DNA of 64,000 bases from Marinomonas phaeophyticola (GCF_026966905.1 NZ_JAPUBN010000021.1:124001-188000), one strand, 5' to 3'; shown: positions 37,784 through 48,231, counted from the stretch's first letter. Made by a program: numbers and translations. Notes: a model not told the origin generated them from the sequence alone.

Positions 37784-38251
37784 TACTTTACTCTAATAAG
37801 TGAAGGACAAAAAAATTCGCGATAAAGACATAAGCCTTTCTCTCACATCTCGCGCGTTGGTTATTCCATTATTTTCTTACCTCCAAAAGCGATAAATCGA
37901 CTTTTATAGAGAGTAAAGAAATTGATAATGCAAATTCACGGGGGATTATAGAGTAAAAATGTCAAATGAAAAAGCTATCCTTCACTTAGTCTTTAAGAAG
38001 ATTTGCAATCTTCGCATTTTATTCCTGATTTTAAGTGAAAAACAGAGTGTATAAGGCGACTGTTGTAATCAATTTGATGCAATTCTACAGAAGGCGATTA
38101 CATGTATCCTTTTGTAAAGGAGAGTGTGTTGAGTAAGCTGAAGATAAAACGGTGAAGAATAGAGATTGTCTATTTCGTATAAAGAGAAATGTTAACCTAT
38201 CTTAGCCTGAAAATGGGCCAAGATAGGAGTTTTTTAATGAATGGGTTCGAA
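37784..38251. other. Spacer upstream of the EF-G gene (468 bp)
   Basis: No gene supported. It holds the EF-G promoter and leader on the minus strand. A hairpin lies at 38196-38227. The plus-strand frame at 38189-38413 runs antisense into fpr and is not credible. Confidence 0.55.
38196..38235. terminator. Hairpin after fpr
   Basis: CCTATCTTAGCC (38196-38207) pairs with GGCCAAGATAGG (38216-38227), 11 of 12 positions, and T6 follows on the plus strand at 38230-38235. On the fpr (minus) side the T content is weaker. It is placed 24 bases beyond the fpr stop. Confidence 0.5.
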
Positions 38252-39028
38252 TTATTGCTCTACAAATGCTCGTTCAATAACATAGTCCCCAGCTTCTCCA
38301 ATTTTAGGAGATATTTTAAAACCGCGATCATCAAGAATCATTCGGCACTCTGCGAGCATAGATTGGTTGCCGCAGATCATAACTCTGTCTGTCTCAGGGT
38401 TCATTGGGGGTAACCCTAGGTCCTGAGTCAGTTTATCTGAACGCATAAGTTCAGTAACTCGGCCTTGGTGCTTAAACGTTTCACGGGTAACAGTCGGATA
38501 GTAAGTGAGTTTTTCTTTAATTTCTTCACCGAAAAACTCATTATTAGGTAATTCGTTCTCGATAAAGTCTTTGTATGCGAGATCGGCAATATGACGAGTA
38601 CCATGAACTAGAATTACTCTATCAAAGCGGTCGTATACTTCAGGGTCTTGGATAACGCTCATAAAGGCCGCTAACCCTGTCCCTGTCGATAATAGGAAGA
38701 GGTTTTTTCCCGGTAGTAAATCGTCAGCGATCAGACTTCCAGTTGCTTTACCTCCGATGATGACATCGTCGCCAATTTGAATGTTTTGTAAGCGAGAAGT
38801 AAGTGCACCATCAGGTACCTTTATGCTAAAGAATTCTAATTCATCCGCATAATTAGGGCTGGCTACACTGTATGCTCTTAATAATGGTCGAGCGTTTACT
38901 TCCAGCCCAATCATAACAAACTGACCGTTTTTAAATCGAAAGCCTGGGTCTCTTGTGGTTTTAAAGCTGAATAGCCCATCATTCCAATGATGAACAGAGG
39001 TAACTTGTGCTGAACTAAGGTTTGCCAT
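38252..39028 (-). CDS. fpr: Ferredoxin/flavodoxin-NADP+ reductase (FprA-like)
   Basis: An FAD enzyme of 258 residues that passes electrons between NADPH and ferredoxin or flavodoxin. It closely follows Pseudomonas FprA: VHHWNDGLFSFKTTRDPGFRFKNGQFVMIGLEV at the N-terminus, the FAD motif RAYSVASPN, STGTGLAAF and the C-terminus GDYVIERAFVEQ. I set the start at the ATG at 39028, preceded by GGAG; a TTG 15 bases earlier is less likely. It may supply reduced ferredoxin for nearby cysI, which has no CysJ partner in this window. Confidence 0.92.
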   Translation of the reverse strand: MANLSSAQVTSVHHWNDGLFSFKTTRDPGFRFKNGQFVMIGLEVNARPLLRAYSVASPNYADELEFFSIKVPDGALTSRLQNIQIGDDVIIGGKATGSLIADDLLPGKNLFLLSTGTGLAAFMSVIQDPEVYDRFDRVILVHGTRHIADLAYKDFIENELPNNEFFGEEIKEKLTYYPTVTRETFKHQGRVTELMRSDKLTQDLGLPPMNPETDRVMICGNQSMLAECRMILDDRGFKISPKIGEAGDYVIERAFVEQ

Positions 39029-39163
39029 GCGAGTTGACTCCAAATATGGTAAATAATTGAGGTAACTATAATGCGATAGACGATAAAAATCCTATGGATA
39101 GTTCGGATATCCTTAATAGGAATTACTTATTCATATTTCTTTCTATATATTTATTACTTTTAT

Positions 39164-40333
39164 TCAATCTTTGCGTAATCTGTCAGATATTGCGATGGGG
39201 GAGGGGAAGTTCAAAATGACAACATAAGTTGATAAAGCGAAACTCAGGATGGCTGTGGCTTGAATAACATGAGATGCGAGGTTTCCAATTAGTCCTATGC
39301 TGGTTGCTAAATAAGCAATCAAAAGAGAGAATTCACTCACTTGACCTAAACGAAAGCCAACTTCCCATGATGTCTGCGGGTCTTCTTTGAGGCCTTTTAA
39401 TAAAAATCGAAAGACTACAGGTTTAAGTAATACACTGCTGATAGCTAACGCAATGGCTGGGATAATCACGGCACCAAGTAAACTTAAGTCGAAGCTGGCT
39501 CCAATGGTAAAGAAGAATAATATCAGGAAAAAATCGCGTAACGGTTTTAAGTTGGTGGCAATGTATTGAGAGATAGGGCTGGTAGCTAGCGCGACACCGC
39601 CGATGAAGGCTCCCATTTCAGCCGATAAACCAAGCATTTCAGCTGTGATCGCCGTCGTTAGACACCATCCAATGGATACCAAAAAGATATATTCATGGAA
39701 GCGATCAAAGCGAGTGATGAGTTTAAGTAAAATATATTTTACAAAGACAAAGGCAATGCCGATTAAAATAGGCAGTCCTAAAACGGGTAATAAAAACTGA
39801 CTGATGCCCGCATCGCTATTGCCATCAATGCTATACAAAACCAACAGCACGGCGATGGCGATAATGTCTTGTAATAGTAATAAACCAACGACAAGCTCAC
39901 CAGTATGCTTATGGTGAAGTACGGTAGTTGGTAATAGTTTAATGCAGACAATTGTGCTTGAAAACATCATGGCTATCCCGACAATAATGCTTTCTGTTTG
40001 GGTATAACCGAAACTTAATGCAATAGCGTAACCAAAACTTGCAAAAGCAATTGATGACAGTAAGGCAATCCAAGAGGCTTTTTTAAGCATGTTAATTAAG
40101 TGGCTTGGTTGCATGTCTAAGCCTAATAGGAACAATAAGAATATAATTCCTACGTGAGACATGTCATTCATCAATTCTGGTTCATCTATTAAACCTAATG
40201 CTGATGGCCCCAGAAGAGCACCTAGGGCAATGTAAGCAATAATAAGAGGTTGTCTTGTATACAGGGCAAAGGTTGCAATAACCGCTGCACCTGCAAAGAT
40301 GAGAAAGAACGAATGAACTATGGATGCTTCCAT
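39164..40333 (-). CDS. CPA2-family cation:proton antiporter (KefB/RosB-like, no TrkA domain)
   Basis: A 389-residue membrane protein with about 13 hydrophobic helices of the Na+/H+ exchanger (CPA2) type. Family marks are MSHVGIIFLLFLLGLDMQPSHL, MMFSSTIVCIKLL and AEMGAFIGGVALATSPIS. It lacks the C-terminal RCK/TrkA-N domain of Kef channels, so nucleotide or glutathione gating is unlikely. The ion is probably K+ or Na+. It starts one base after the SH3-domain gene, so the two form an operon. Confidence 0.85.
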   Translation of the reverse strand: MEASIVHSFFLIFAGAAVIATFALYTRQPLIIAYIALGALLGPSALGLIDEPELMNDMSHVGIIFLLFLLGLDMQPSHLINMLKKASWIALLSSIAFASFGYAIALSFGYTQTESIIVGIAMMFSSTIVCIKLLPTTVLHHKHTGELVVGLLLLQDIIAIAVLLVLYSIDGNSDAGISQFLLPVLGLPILIGIAFVFVKYILLKLITRFDRFHEYIFLVSIGWCLTTAITAEMLGLSAEMGAFIGGVALATSPISQYIATNLKPLRDFFLILFFFTIGASFDLSLLGAVIIPAIALAISSVLLKPVVFRFLLKGLKEDPQTSWEVGFRLGQVSEFSLLIAYLATSIGLIGNLASHVIQATAILSFALSTYVVILNFPSPIAISDRLRKD

Positions 40334-40334
40334 A

Positions 40335-41003
40335 TTAAGACCAAGAGCTATTGTTTACTTTTTTTCGACGATTTAATGGAACTAGAACACCAATGACTAA
40401 CCCACCTAATAAGGTTCCTGCACCAATCATGAACCATTTCTGTTCATGAGAAGACTGCAGTCGGTCTGCTTTTTCTTGCGCGCTTATCAAGCGTTGTTCA
40501 AGAGAGGCAATGGCAAAAACATTTTCATCATTACGACTAACAATTTCTTGCGCCTCTTGCGTAAGTTCATTAAGTTCGTTTAAGCGTTTTTCAATAGCCT
40601 CTTTTTCAGTGGCAAGAGTGGTTACGTCCGTTTTTAGTGTGTCAACAAGTGCCGTTGCATCATCTAATTTATCTTGTAAGGTAATTTTGGTTTCGGATAA
40701 TGATGTTATTTGTGTTTGTAGGTCGATTAATTCATCTCGACTTACTTTATCATCACTTAAAAAGTAATTTGCCACCCAGCCAATATTACCTGATGGCGTT
40801 CTGACTCGAGTATAGTTTTCAGACTTAGATAAAACTTCAAGAGGCGTTCCGCTTTTTATGCCTCTTTCTGTTGCTCTTGAGTTGTTGCTTTGTCCTTCTC
40901 TGATGGCAACAAACTGTATGTCAGACACATAAACTGTTGCCGCCATTAAAGACGAAGAAAGCGCTACAGATATAAAAAAACCAGCAATAAATTTATAAAA
41001 CAC
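40335..41003 (-). CDS. SH3-domain membrane protein (YgiM/TIGR04211 family)
   Basis: A 222-residue exported protein: signal peptide (about 1-21, ending LMA-A), a bacterial SH3 domain (about 22-85, with TPLEVLSKSENYTRVRTPSGNIGWV), a long coiled coil (about 95-190) and a C-terminal membrane helix (about 195-215) followed by RRKK. This is the YgiM layout; its function is undefined but tied to the envelope. I chose GTG at 41003 because AAGGG sits seven bases upstream; a TTG at 41033 is weaker. Confidence 0.82.
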   Translation of the reverse strand: MFYKFIAGFFISVALSSSLMAATVYVSDIQFVAIREGQSNNSRATERGIKSGTPLEVLSKSENYTRVRTPSGNIGWVANYFLSDDKVSRDELIDLQTQITSLSETKITLQDKLDDATALVDTLKTDVTTLATEKEAIEKRLNELNELTQEAQEIVSRNDENVFAIASLEQRLISAQEKADRLQSSHEQKWFMIGAGTLLGGLVIGVLVPLNRRKKVNNSSWS

Positions 41004-41074
41004 AATAAGACCCTTAACAATCAATAGCTTCAATCAAAACATACGATAAAGATGAGTGGAGAAATACGCAATAG

Positions 41075-41099
41075 AAAAAGGCCCTTAAAGGGCCTTTTT
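41075..41099. terminator. Terminator after the sulfite reductase operon
   Basis: AAAAAGGCCCT (41075-41085) and AGGGCCTTTTT (41089-41099) form an 11-bp stem with a three-base loop, giving a T run on either strand. It ends the cysI-DUF934 operon and may insulate the SH3 gene. Confidence 0.85.
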
Positions 41100-41142
41100 C
41101 TTATATTACAAAGATTTTTGTTCAATGTATTGGGCTAATTAA

Positions 41143-41610
41143 CTATCTTCTCAAGAAAATTGGTCTAGGGTCGTTAGCGTCACCTTGGTATTTTACATTA
41201 AACGGTTTGTGTAATTTTAGTGCGCTTTCGAGATTTACATCCTCAGCAAAGTCAAAACTGTTGAAACCAACGCGTAATAAGTAGCCAAGTTGATCAGGAA
41301 TGAAATGACCTAAGGCTCTAAGCTCTCCTTTAAAGTTAAACCTTTCTCTTAAAAGGCGAGCATAAGTAAAACCACGACCGTCAACAAAGGCTGGAAAATT
41401 AATGCCAATAACATCAAATTGATCCAGGTCTACATCTTTTAATAGACTTGGGTTTTGGTCGCTGTTTAACCAAATGCCAGCAACGGCTGACGGATTTTCC
41501 AGCCATTTATCGACGGCTACAATAGTGTTCTTGTCAGGGACGGTGTCGTCGTTTTGAGCCAAGACGTATTGATTATCGACAATGGCGCCGTCTTTAATTA
41601 GCTTTTGCAT
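41143..41610 (-). CDS. DUF934 protein, sulfite reductase partner
   Basis: A 155-residue cytosolic protein of the DUF934 family, found next to ferredoxin-type sulfite reductase genes in pseudomonads and relatives. Supporting segments are VAVDKWLENPSAVAGIWLNSD, VIGINFPAFVDGRGFTYARLLRERF and ELRALGHFIPDQLGYLLRVGF. The start at 41610 follows AAAGAGG; it overlaps the end of cysI by 17 bases, so the two are coupled. Its biochemical role is not known; structural or electron-transfer help is a guess. Confidence 0.85.
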   Translation of the reverse strand: MQKLIKDGAIVDNQYVLAQNDDTVPDKNTIVAVDKWLENPSAVAGIWLNSDQNPSLLKDVDLDQFDVIGINFPAFVDGRGFTYARLLRERFNFKGELRALGHFIPDQLGYLLRVGFNSFDFAEDVNLESALKLHKPFNVKYQGDANDPRPIFLRR

Positions 41611-43255
41611 ATACAGCCTCTTTAAATTGTGTGATGCCGATTCGACGGTAAGTATCAATAAAGTGTTCTTCCGCTGTTCTCTGAGAAACATAAACGTCGA
41701 CTAGTTTGCGGATCACTCGGCTAATCTCTTCTTGTGCAAAGGAAGGGCCTAATATTTTACCAATACTGGCATCGTGTCCAGATGCTCCACCAATGGAAAC
41801 TTGATAAAACTCTTCACCTTTTTTGTCTACGCCTAAAATACCAATATTACCAACATGGTGATGGCCGCAGGCGTTCATACAACCTGAGATGTTCAAGTCA
41901 AGTTCACCAATGTCGTATAAGTAATCTAGATTATCAAACTCGGCTTGAATCTGCTCAGCGATTGGGATGGATTTTGCATTGGCTAGGGCACAAAAGTCAC
42001 CCCCAGGACAGCAAATCATATCGGTTAATAAGCCAAGAGTAGGTGTGGCGAAGCCTGCTTCTTTACAATCATTCCAAAGGTCAACTAATTGATCTTGTTG
42101 TACATCTGCCAGTACCAAATTTTGCTCATGGCTCACGCGAAGTTCATTGAAACTGTATTTATCGGCAAGGTCCGCTGCTTTTTCCATCTGCTCTGCTGTC
42201 GCGTCACCAGGCGCCTGGCCTGCTTTTTTCAGCGTCAGTGTGACAATGCGATAGCCAGCTTTTTTGTGCGGAAAAGTGTTACGTTCAAACCAACGAGAGA
42301 AGCCTGTGCTATCTGCTAGCTTTTCTGTCAAATTGCTTGGGTTGTCTGTAAGCGTTTGATACTCAGGCTCAGTAAAGAAGCTCTGTAAGCGATCAAATTC
42401 AGCGGCTGGAACCGTACTTTCATTGTTTTTAATGTGTTTCCATTCTTCTTCAACACGCAGGCGAAATTCATCAATGCCTAATGCTTTTACTAAGATTTTG
42501 ATACGAGCTTTGTATTTATTATCGCGACGCCCGTGTTGGTTATAAACGCGGACAATTGCTTCAAGGTAGGTTAATAAATCAGCACGAGGGATAAAGTCGC
42601 TGATTGTTACACCAACCATAGGAGTACGACCTAATCCACCACCTACAATAACCTTAAAGCCAATCTCACCCGCTGCATTTTTCTTAATGTGTAGGCCAAT
42701 ATCGTGAACTTGTGTTGCGGCTCTATCCGCATTCTCGTTGGCATTGACCGCAATTTTAAATTTACGCGGAAGGAATGCATATTCAGGGTGGAAAGTAGAC
42801 CACTGGCGAATCAGTTCGCAATAAGGGCGTGGGTCAACAATTTCATCCGCTATAACGCCAGAGTATTGATCGGTAGTAGTGTTACGTATGCAGTTACCAC
42901 TTGTTTGAATGGCATGCATTTCTACTTCAGCTAATTCCGCTAGGATATCTGGAACGTCTTCAAGCTTTGGCCAGTTAAACTGAAGGTTTTGGCGAGTACT
43001 AAAATGTCCGTAACCACGATCATAGCGGCGGCTAATATCGGCAAGAGTTCTTAGCTGATTACTAGAAAGCATACCATAAGGGATAGCCACTCGTAGCATA
43101 GGTGCATAACGTTGAACGTATAAGCCGTTTTGTAATCGTAGAGGTAGAAATTCTTGTTCACTTAATTCTTTGTTAAGGAATCGTTCAGTCTGGTCGCGAA
43201 ATTGCGCTACGCGCTCTGCTACCAGTTGGTGATCAATGGCGTCATATTGATACAT
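41594..43255 (-). CDS. cysI: Sulfite reductase hemoprotein (siroheme / 4Fe-4S)
   Basis: Reduces sulfite to sulfide for cysteine synthesis. The 553-residue protein has two ferredoxin-like/siroheme half-domains and the cluster ligands in Cys416-x5-Cys422 and Cys459-x3-Cys463 (NISGCMNACGHHH). Because it is shorter than enteric CysI and has no CysJ beside it, it probably takes electrons from ferredoxin. A nitrite-reductase role cannot be excluded by motif alone, but the DUF934 partner and the cysB and exporter neighbours favour sulfite. It is the first gene of a two-gene operon. Confidence 0.9.
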   Translation of the reverse strand: MYQYDAIDHQLVAERVAQFRDQTERFLNKELSEQEFLPLRLQNGLYVQRYAPMLRVAIPYGMLSSNQLRTLADISRRYDRGYGHFSTRQNLQFNWPKLEDVPDILAELAEVEMHAIQTSGNCIRNTTTDQYSGVIADEIVDPRPYCELIRQWSTFHPEYAFLPRKFKIAVNANENADRAATQVHDIGLHIKKNAAGEIGFKVIVGGGLGRTPMVGVTISDFIPRADLLTYLEAIVRVYNQHGRRDNKYKARIKILVKALGIDEFRLRVEEEWKHIKNNESTVPAAEFDRLQSFFTEPEYQTLTDNPSNLTEKLADSTGFSRWFERNTFPHKKAGYRIVTLTLKKAGQAPGDATAEQMEKAADLADKYSFNELRVSHEQNLVLADVQQDQLVDLWNDCKEAGFATPTLGLLTDMICCPGGDFCALANAKSIPIAEQIQAEFDNLDYLYDIGELDLNISGCMNACGHHHVGNIGILGVDKKGEEFYQVSIGGASGHDASIGKILGPSFAQEEISRVIRKLVDVYVSQRTAEEHFIDTYRRIGITQFKEAVYAKAN

Positions 43256-43486
43256 ATAATGGACCGTTATTTTAGATGGTATTAAAAAGTTGCCCTACTG
43301 TAGCAAAAATCTCTTATTCTAAAAATGAATATTTACCTATATGTTTAGGGTTTTTTCTAATAAGGCATATTGATCAATCAAGGGTATGGAATTAATACCT
43401 TACTTTTTTACTTGGTCTTTCTCTTGGGGGTTGTTTTGAGTTACTATAGCCCCATTAATTGCCTAGAGTTTGACATAAGGTTTTAT

Positions 43487-44068
43487 ATGAATATTACAAT
43501 TACAGATAGTGCACAGGAATATTTGTCTTCTTTGCTAGAAAAGCAAGATGTTGATGGTATGTCTGTGAGAATGTTTATCCAGCAACCCGGCACCCCTTAT
43601 GCGGAAACATGCTTAGCGTATTGCCGTCCCGAAGAGTCTGTAGAATCTGATGAGGTATTAAATTTACCAAAATTAAGAGTGCTTATAGAGAAAAACTCTG
43701 TGGCTTTCTTGGATGAAGCATTTGTTGATTACTCAAAAGAAAAAATGGGTGGTCAACTCACCATTAAGGCGCCGAATGCTAAGATGCCGAAGGTATCTGC
43801 TGATAGCCCAATAGAAGACCAAATTAATTACGTTTTGTATTCTGATATTAATCCTGGCTTAGCGGCTCATGGTGGTGAAGTGAGCTTGATTGATGTTATT
43901 GATGGTCAAATTGCTGTCTTGAAATTTGGCGGTGGTTGTCAAGGTTGTAGCGCTGTTGATCTCACTTTGAAAGAAGGCGTCGAAAAAACCTTAATTGAGA
44001 AAGTACCTGGTTTAACCGCAGTAAAAGATTCAACTGACCACTCTGTGACAGACAACGCTTTTATGTAG
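43487..44068 (+). CDS. nfuA: NfuA, Fe-S cluster carrier
   Basis: Binds and delivers a 4Fe-4S cluster to apo-enzymes. The 193-residue protein has a degenerate A-type domain (about 1-95) and a C-terminal Nfu domain with Cys151-x2-Cys154 (FGGGCQGCSAVDLTLKEGVE), as in E. coli NfuA (191 residues). The ATG at 43487 follows ATAAGG. The longer frame starting at 43370 adds a hydrophobic stretch that is not part of the family and is rejected. It ends at a shared terminator. Confidence 0.93.
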   Translation: MNITITDSAQEYLSSLLEKQDVDGMSVRMFIQQPGTPYAETCLAYCRPEESVESDEVLNLPKLRVLIEKNSVAFLDEAFVDYSKEKMGGQLTIKAPNAKMPKVSADSPIEDQINYVLYSDINPGLAAHGGEVSLIDVIDGQIAVLKFGGGCQGCSAVDLTLKEGVEKTLIEKVPGLTAVKDSTDHSVTDNAFM

Positions 44069-44081
44069 TGTTTGATTTGCT

Positions 44082-44119
44082 AAAAAGGGGCGCTCAATTT
44101 AATTGGGCGCCCCTTTTTT
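44082..44119. terminator. Bidirectional terminator between nfuA and the DAHP synthase gene
   Basis: AAAAAGGGGCGCTCAA (44082-44097) pairs with TTGGGCGCCCCTTTTTT (44103-44119) with one G-T pair. T tracts on both strands suit convergent termination. Confidence 0.9.
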
Positions 44120-44143
44120 CATTTTATTGTTGTATTCCGTTTA

Positions 44144-45217
44144 TTAACGCTGTCTTTTAGGAAGTACATCTCGTAGTTTATCCGCCATTTCAAGCAGAGT
44201 TTCTTCTGTTGTTTTCCAATCAATACAGGCATCTGTTATAGATACACCGTATTCAAGTTTACTTTTATCTGAGTTTATTTTTTGGTTGCCCCAGCCAATA
44301 TTACTCTCGATCATTAACCCAATGATTGAATTATTACCTTCCAAAATTTGTTTGGTTGCGTCTTTAGCAACAAGCGGCTGAATTTCAGGTTTTTTGTTTG
44401 AGTTTTCATGAGAGCAATCAATCATGATATTGTGTGCCAAATTGGCTTTAGTTAGCTCTTGTTCGCTCAATGCAATATTGACTGAATCATAGTTAGGCTT
44501 ACCATTGCCACCGCGTAAGACAAGGTGTCCGTATGCATTTCCTTTAGTATTTACGACGCTAACCTGTCCTGCTTCATTAATACCAAGGAAAGAATGAGAA
44601 TGAGAAACGGATTGCATGGCATTAACCGCCACTGTCATGGATCCGTCTGTACCATTTTTAAAACCAACCGGACCAGATAGGCCAGAGGCCATCTCTCGGT
44701 GAGTTTGCGATTCCGTGGTTCTGGCGCCAATGGCAGACCAGCTGATAAGATCTTGAATGTATTGAGGGGATATTGGATCCAGTGCTTCTGTGGCTAATGG
44801 TAGTCCCATCTCAGAAAGATCGATTAATAGCTTACGAGCAATCCCCATACCTTTTTCTACGTCGAATGTGTCATCAAGATTCGGGTCATTGATTAAGCCT
44901 TTCCAGCCAACTGTTGTACGTGGTTTTTCGAAATACGTACGCATAACAATATATAAAGTGTCTTCAACTTTTTTAGAGAGTTCTTTTAAACGACGAGCAT
45001 AATCTAACGCGGCTTCAGTGTCATGAATAGAGCAAGGGCCAATGACGACAACCAGCCTATGATCTTTACCATCGAGTATATTTTTGATGTCTTCACGTGC
45101 TTTTGTGATGGTTGCTCTAATCTCATCTGTTACAGGAAATGCTTGCTTCATATTCTCTGGTGTCATTAGTTCTGAGAATGAAGCGATGTTTAAATCTTCT
45201 AGTTTTGAGTCACTCAT
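44144..45217 (-). CDS. aroG: 3-deoxy-7-phosphoheptulonate (DAHP) synthase, class I
   Basis: Joins phosphoenolpyruvate and erythrose 4-phosphate in the first step of aromatic amino-acid synthesis. The 357-residue protein matches the AroF/G/H class: VVVIGPCSIHD (57-67), MRTYFEKPRTTVGWKGL, ATEALDP, GFKNGTDG and CSHENSNKKP. Which of the three feedback types (Phe, Tyr, Trp) it belongs to cannot be told here, so the symbol is provisional. TAGGA precedes the ATG. It appears to be a single-gene unit. Confidence 0.88.
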   Translation of the reverse strand: MSDSKLEDLNIASFSELMTPENMKQAFPVTDEIRATITKAREDIKNILDGKDHRLVVVIGPCSIHDTEAALDYARRLKELSKKVEDTLYIVMRTYFEKPRTTVGWKGLINDPNLDDTFDVEKGMGIARKLLIDLSEMGLPLATEALDPISPQYIQDLISWSAIGARTTESQTHREMASGLSGPVGFKNGTDGSMTVAVNAMQSVSHSHSFLGINEAGQVSVVNTKGNAYGHLVLRGGNGKPNYDSVNIALSEQELTKANLAHNIMIDCSHENSNKKPEIQPLVAKDATKQILEGNNSIIGLMIESNIGWGNQKINSDKSKLEYGVSITDACIDWKTTEETLLEMADKLRDVLPKRQR

Positions 45218-45263
45218 TTGTTATCCTAAATGCTTTTGCTGGTCGACTAAGTCGTTATTATGT

Positions 45264-46031
45264 TTAAAAGAACAGGTATTTTACGCCAAAACCCATTAAT
45301 GCTGTAGCTAAAACTGGCTGTAAAACCTTATTTGGTACATAAGTTGATATGTGGGTGCCAACATAAATGGCAGGGATGGAACCAATTAAAAGAGCGACTA
45401 AGAGTGAATAGTCAACATTGCCTAAAAAAACATGGCCAATTCCAGCGGTTAATGTGAGTGGAACGGCATGGGCAAGGTCAGTGCCGACGATGTTTTTGGC
45501 AGCCATGGACGGAAACAGGAGCATAAGCAATGCCGTTCCTAATGCTCCAGCACCTACCGATGTTAATGTTACTAATGCGCCAAGCACTATGCCTGCAAAG
45601 AAAATGTATTTCAAACTCTTATGGTGTGATTCTAGTGTTGTATTTGGTCGTGACGAAAGTAGTTTTTTTCGAAAAATAATCACGAAGGCGGTTGCGACCA
45701 GCATAACGCCCAAGGTTGAGGTTAAAATGTCTTGGTAAAAATCGGGCGTATCGTATTGAGATAGCCAAAAAACAGTAATTAGAGAGGAGGGTAAGCTGCC
45801 CGCCGCCATAGCCCCCATGATTCTCCAGTTGACATGTTTTTTCTTAGCGTGCATATATACGCCAGTACTTTTGGCTATTCCTGCATACATAAGATCTGTG
45901 CCAATGGCGATGTGAGCCGGAAAACCAAACATAAGCAGTAGCGGCGTCATAATAGAACCACCACCTACACCAGTAATGCCAACAGCAAGGCCAACTAGAG
46001 AGCCAGCCATAATATACCAAATGAAATCCAT
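45264..46031 (-). CDS. TauE/SafE-family sulfite/sulfonate exporter
   Basis: A 255-residue inner-membrane protein with about eight helices of the TauE/SafE family, with the paired motifs GITGVGGGSIMTPLLLMFGFP (about 19-39) and SVGAGALGTALLMLLFP. Members export sulfite, sulfoacetate or related anions. Location opposite cysB, 107 bases away, supports a link to sulfur metabolism and regulation by CysB. The substrate is inferred. Confidence 0.82.
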   Translation of the reverse strand: MDFIWYIMAGSLVGLAVGITGVGGGSIMTPLLLMFGFPAHIAIGTDLMYAGIAKSTGVYMHAKKKHVNWRIMGAMAAGSLPSSLITVFWLSQYDTPDFYQDILTSTLGVMLVATAFVIIFRKKLLSSRPNTTLESHHKSLKYIFFAGIVLGALVTLTSVGAGALGTALLMLLFPSMAAKNIVGTDLAHAVPLTLTAGIGHVFLGNVDYSLLVALLIGSIPAIYVGTHISTYVPNKVLQPVLATALMGFGVKYLFF

Positions 46032-46129
46032 CTTTTGCTTCTTAATGCGAATTGTTGTGGCAACGTTAGAGGTTTTTTACTATTCTATAAAGTAATATTT
46101 TATTATTTTTTTAAACCTTTTTAGAATAA

Positions 46130-47113
<984 letters not shown>

Positions 47114-47134
47114 ACGGCTCCTATTGAGGCAAGT

Positions 47135-47175
47135 AGGCGCTATCGGGTTTATTAAGACCGTTTTTGCGCCTTTTT
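47135..47175 (+). terminator. Terminator of cysB
   Basis: AGGCGC (47135-47140) pairs with GCGCCT (47166-47171), with a run of Ts to 47175. An inner CGG/CCG pairing may extend the stem. It is convergent with the DUF2069 gene. Confidence 0.7.
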
Positions 47176-47201
47176 AATGCTGTTTAGAAAATGGTCGATG
47201 T

Positions 47202-47609
47202 TTAGTCTTTTACTGGCAGTTCACTGAGCCCCTTCCAGCGTGCGTACATTAAGGCTAGATGAAATAGTAATAATGCCAGTAGTGTTTCACTCATGCCATA
47301 CGCCCAATTAATGCCCTGAGTCCAGTTCAAAACACCCGCAATGAAATATGTTAGTGTCACAAAACAAATCCAAATGGCGCCGCGATAACTGCCTTTTATG
47401 GCGCCAGGCACCACCATGAGTAATGGTAGAATGGTTGCTATAAGGAAGGCATAAGGGTGCTCATAGACGGTTTTTTGTAAAAAAAGATGATGCACACTTA
47501 TTACCACAATAAGTGAGATTAAATTGAGAACCATTAAGGGATAGGTTTTTAAATAAAGAGATGTCGCTTTGGCTTTCTCTTTTCGGGTGACGCTTTCTTT
47601 TTTTGCCAT
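47202..47609 (-). CDS. DUF2069 membrane protein
   Basis: A 135-residue inner-membrane protein with four hydrophobic helices of the DUF2069 family. The LLLFHLALMYARWKGL ending and the NWTQGINWAYG segment are typical. The function is unknown. It is the third gene of an arsC-wrbA-DUF2069 cluster conserved in several gammaproteobacteria, 22 bases after wrbA, so co-transcription is likely. Confidence 0.82.
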   Translation of the reverse strand: MAKKESVTRKEKAKATSLYLKTYPLMVLNLISLIVVISVHHLFLQKTVYEHPYAFLIATILPLLMVVPGAIKGSYRGAIWICFVTLTYFIAGVLNWTQGINWAYGMSETLLALLLFHLALMYARWKGLSELPVKD

Positions 47610-47631
47610 GATTAGACTGAGCCTTGATGAT

Positions 47632-48231
47632 TTACTTATTAAGTTGCATTACTAATTTAGCCAAGCGATAGCCTTGTATCTCGCATAATGCAGATTCATC
47701 ATTACTGAGTTCTGTATTATTTGTGCTACTGGCTAAATGACTTGCACCATAAGGCGTGCCACCCGTTTGGGTTTGCATTAGCTCTTTTGCTTTATAGGAC
47801 TGACTCTGGATAATCATTCCGTGATGGAAAAGTGGCGTCGCTAGGGCTTGTAAGCACATTTCATGACCCCCATGCATACTGCTGCCACTGGTAAACACGG
47901 ATGCGGGCTTATCAATGAGTTTTCCTGTCATCCAAAGAGTAGATGTTTGATCAAGGAAGAACTTTAGTGGTGAGGCGATGCTTCCAAAATAAGAGGGGCT
48001 TCCTAGAATTAAGCCACTGCATTCTGCTAACTCATCTAAAGTGCAATAGGGCACTCCTTCTTCAGGAATGGAAGGTGAGAGTGATGTGGTGGTGGTTGCC
48101 ACATCAGGAACTTGCCTCACTTTAACATCAATAGCCGTTTGTTTTTTTACGCCGCGGGCAATGTATTTTGCCATCTCTGCGACAGAGCCGTGACGGCTAT
48201 AATAAAGTATCAGAATATAAGGGAGTGACAT
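47632..48231 (-). CDS. wrbA: WrbA-type NAD(P)H:quinone oxidoreductase
   Basis: An FMN flavodoxin-like enzyme of 199 residues that reduces quinones by two electrons. The FMN-phosphate loop YSRHGSVAEMAKYIARG (about 11-27) and GSPSYFGSIASPLKFFLDQT (about 78-97) are visible, as is TGSSMHGGHE-like SGSSMHGGHE. Its start shares one base with the arsC stop (TAATG), so the two are translationally coupled. A quinone-recycling or stress role is expected. Confidence 0.88.
   Translation of the reverse strand: MSLPYILILYYSRHGSVAEMAKYIARGVKKQTAIDVKVRQVPDVATTTTSLSPSIPEEGVPYCTLDELAECSGLILGSPSYFGSIASPLKFFLDQTSTLWMTGKLIDKPASVFTSGSSMHGGHEMCLQALATPLFHHGMIIQSQSYKAKELMQTQTGGTPYGASHLASSTNNTELSNDESALCEIQGYRLAKLVMQLNK

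Noticed and set aside
38189-38413. 74-residue plus-strand frame
   Set aside because: It runs antisense through the C-terminus of fpr.
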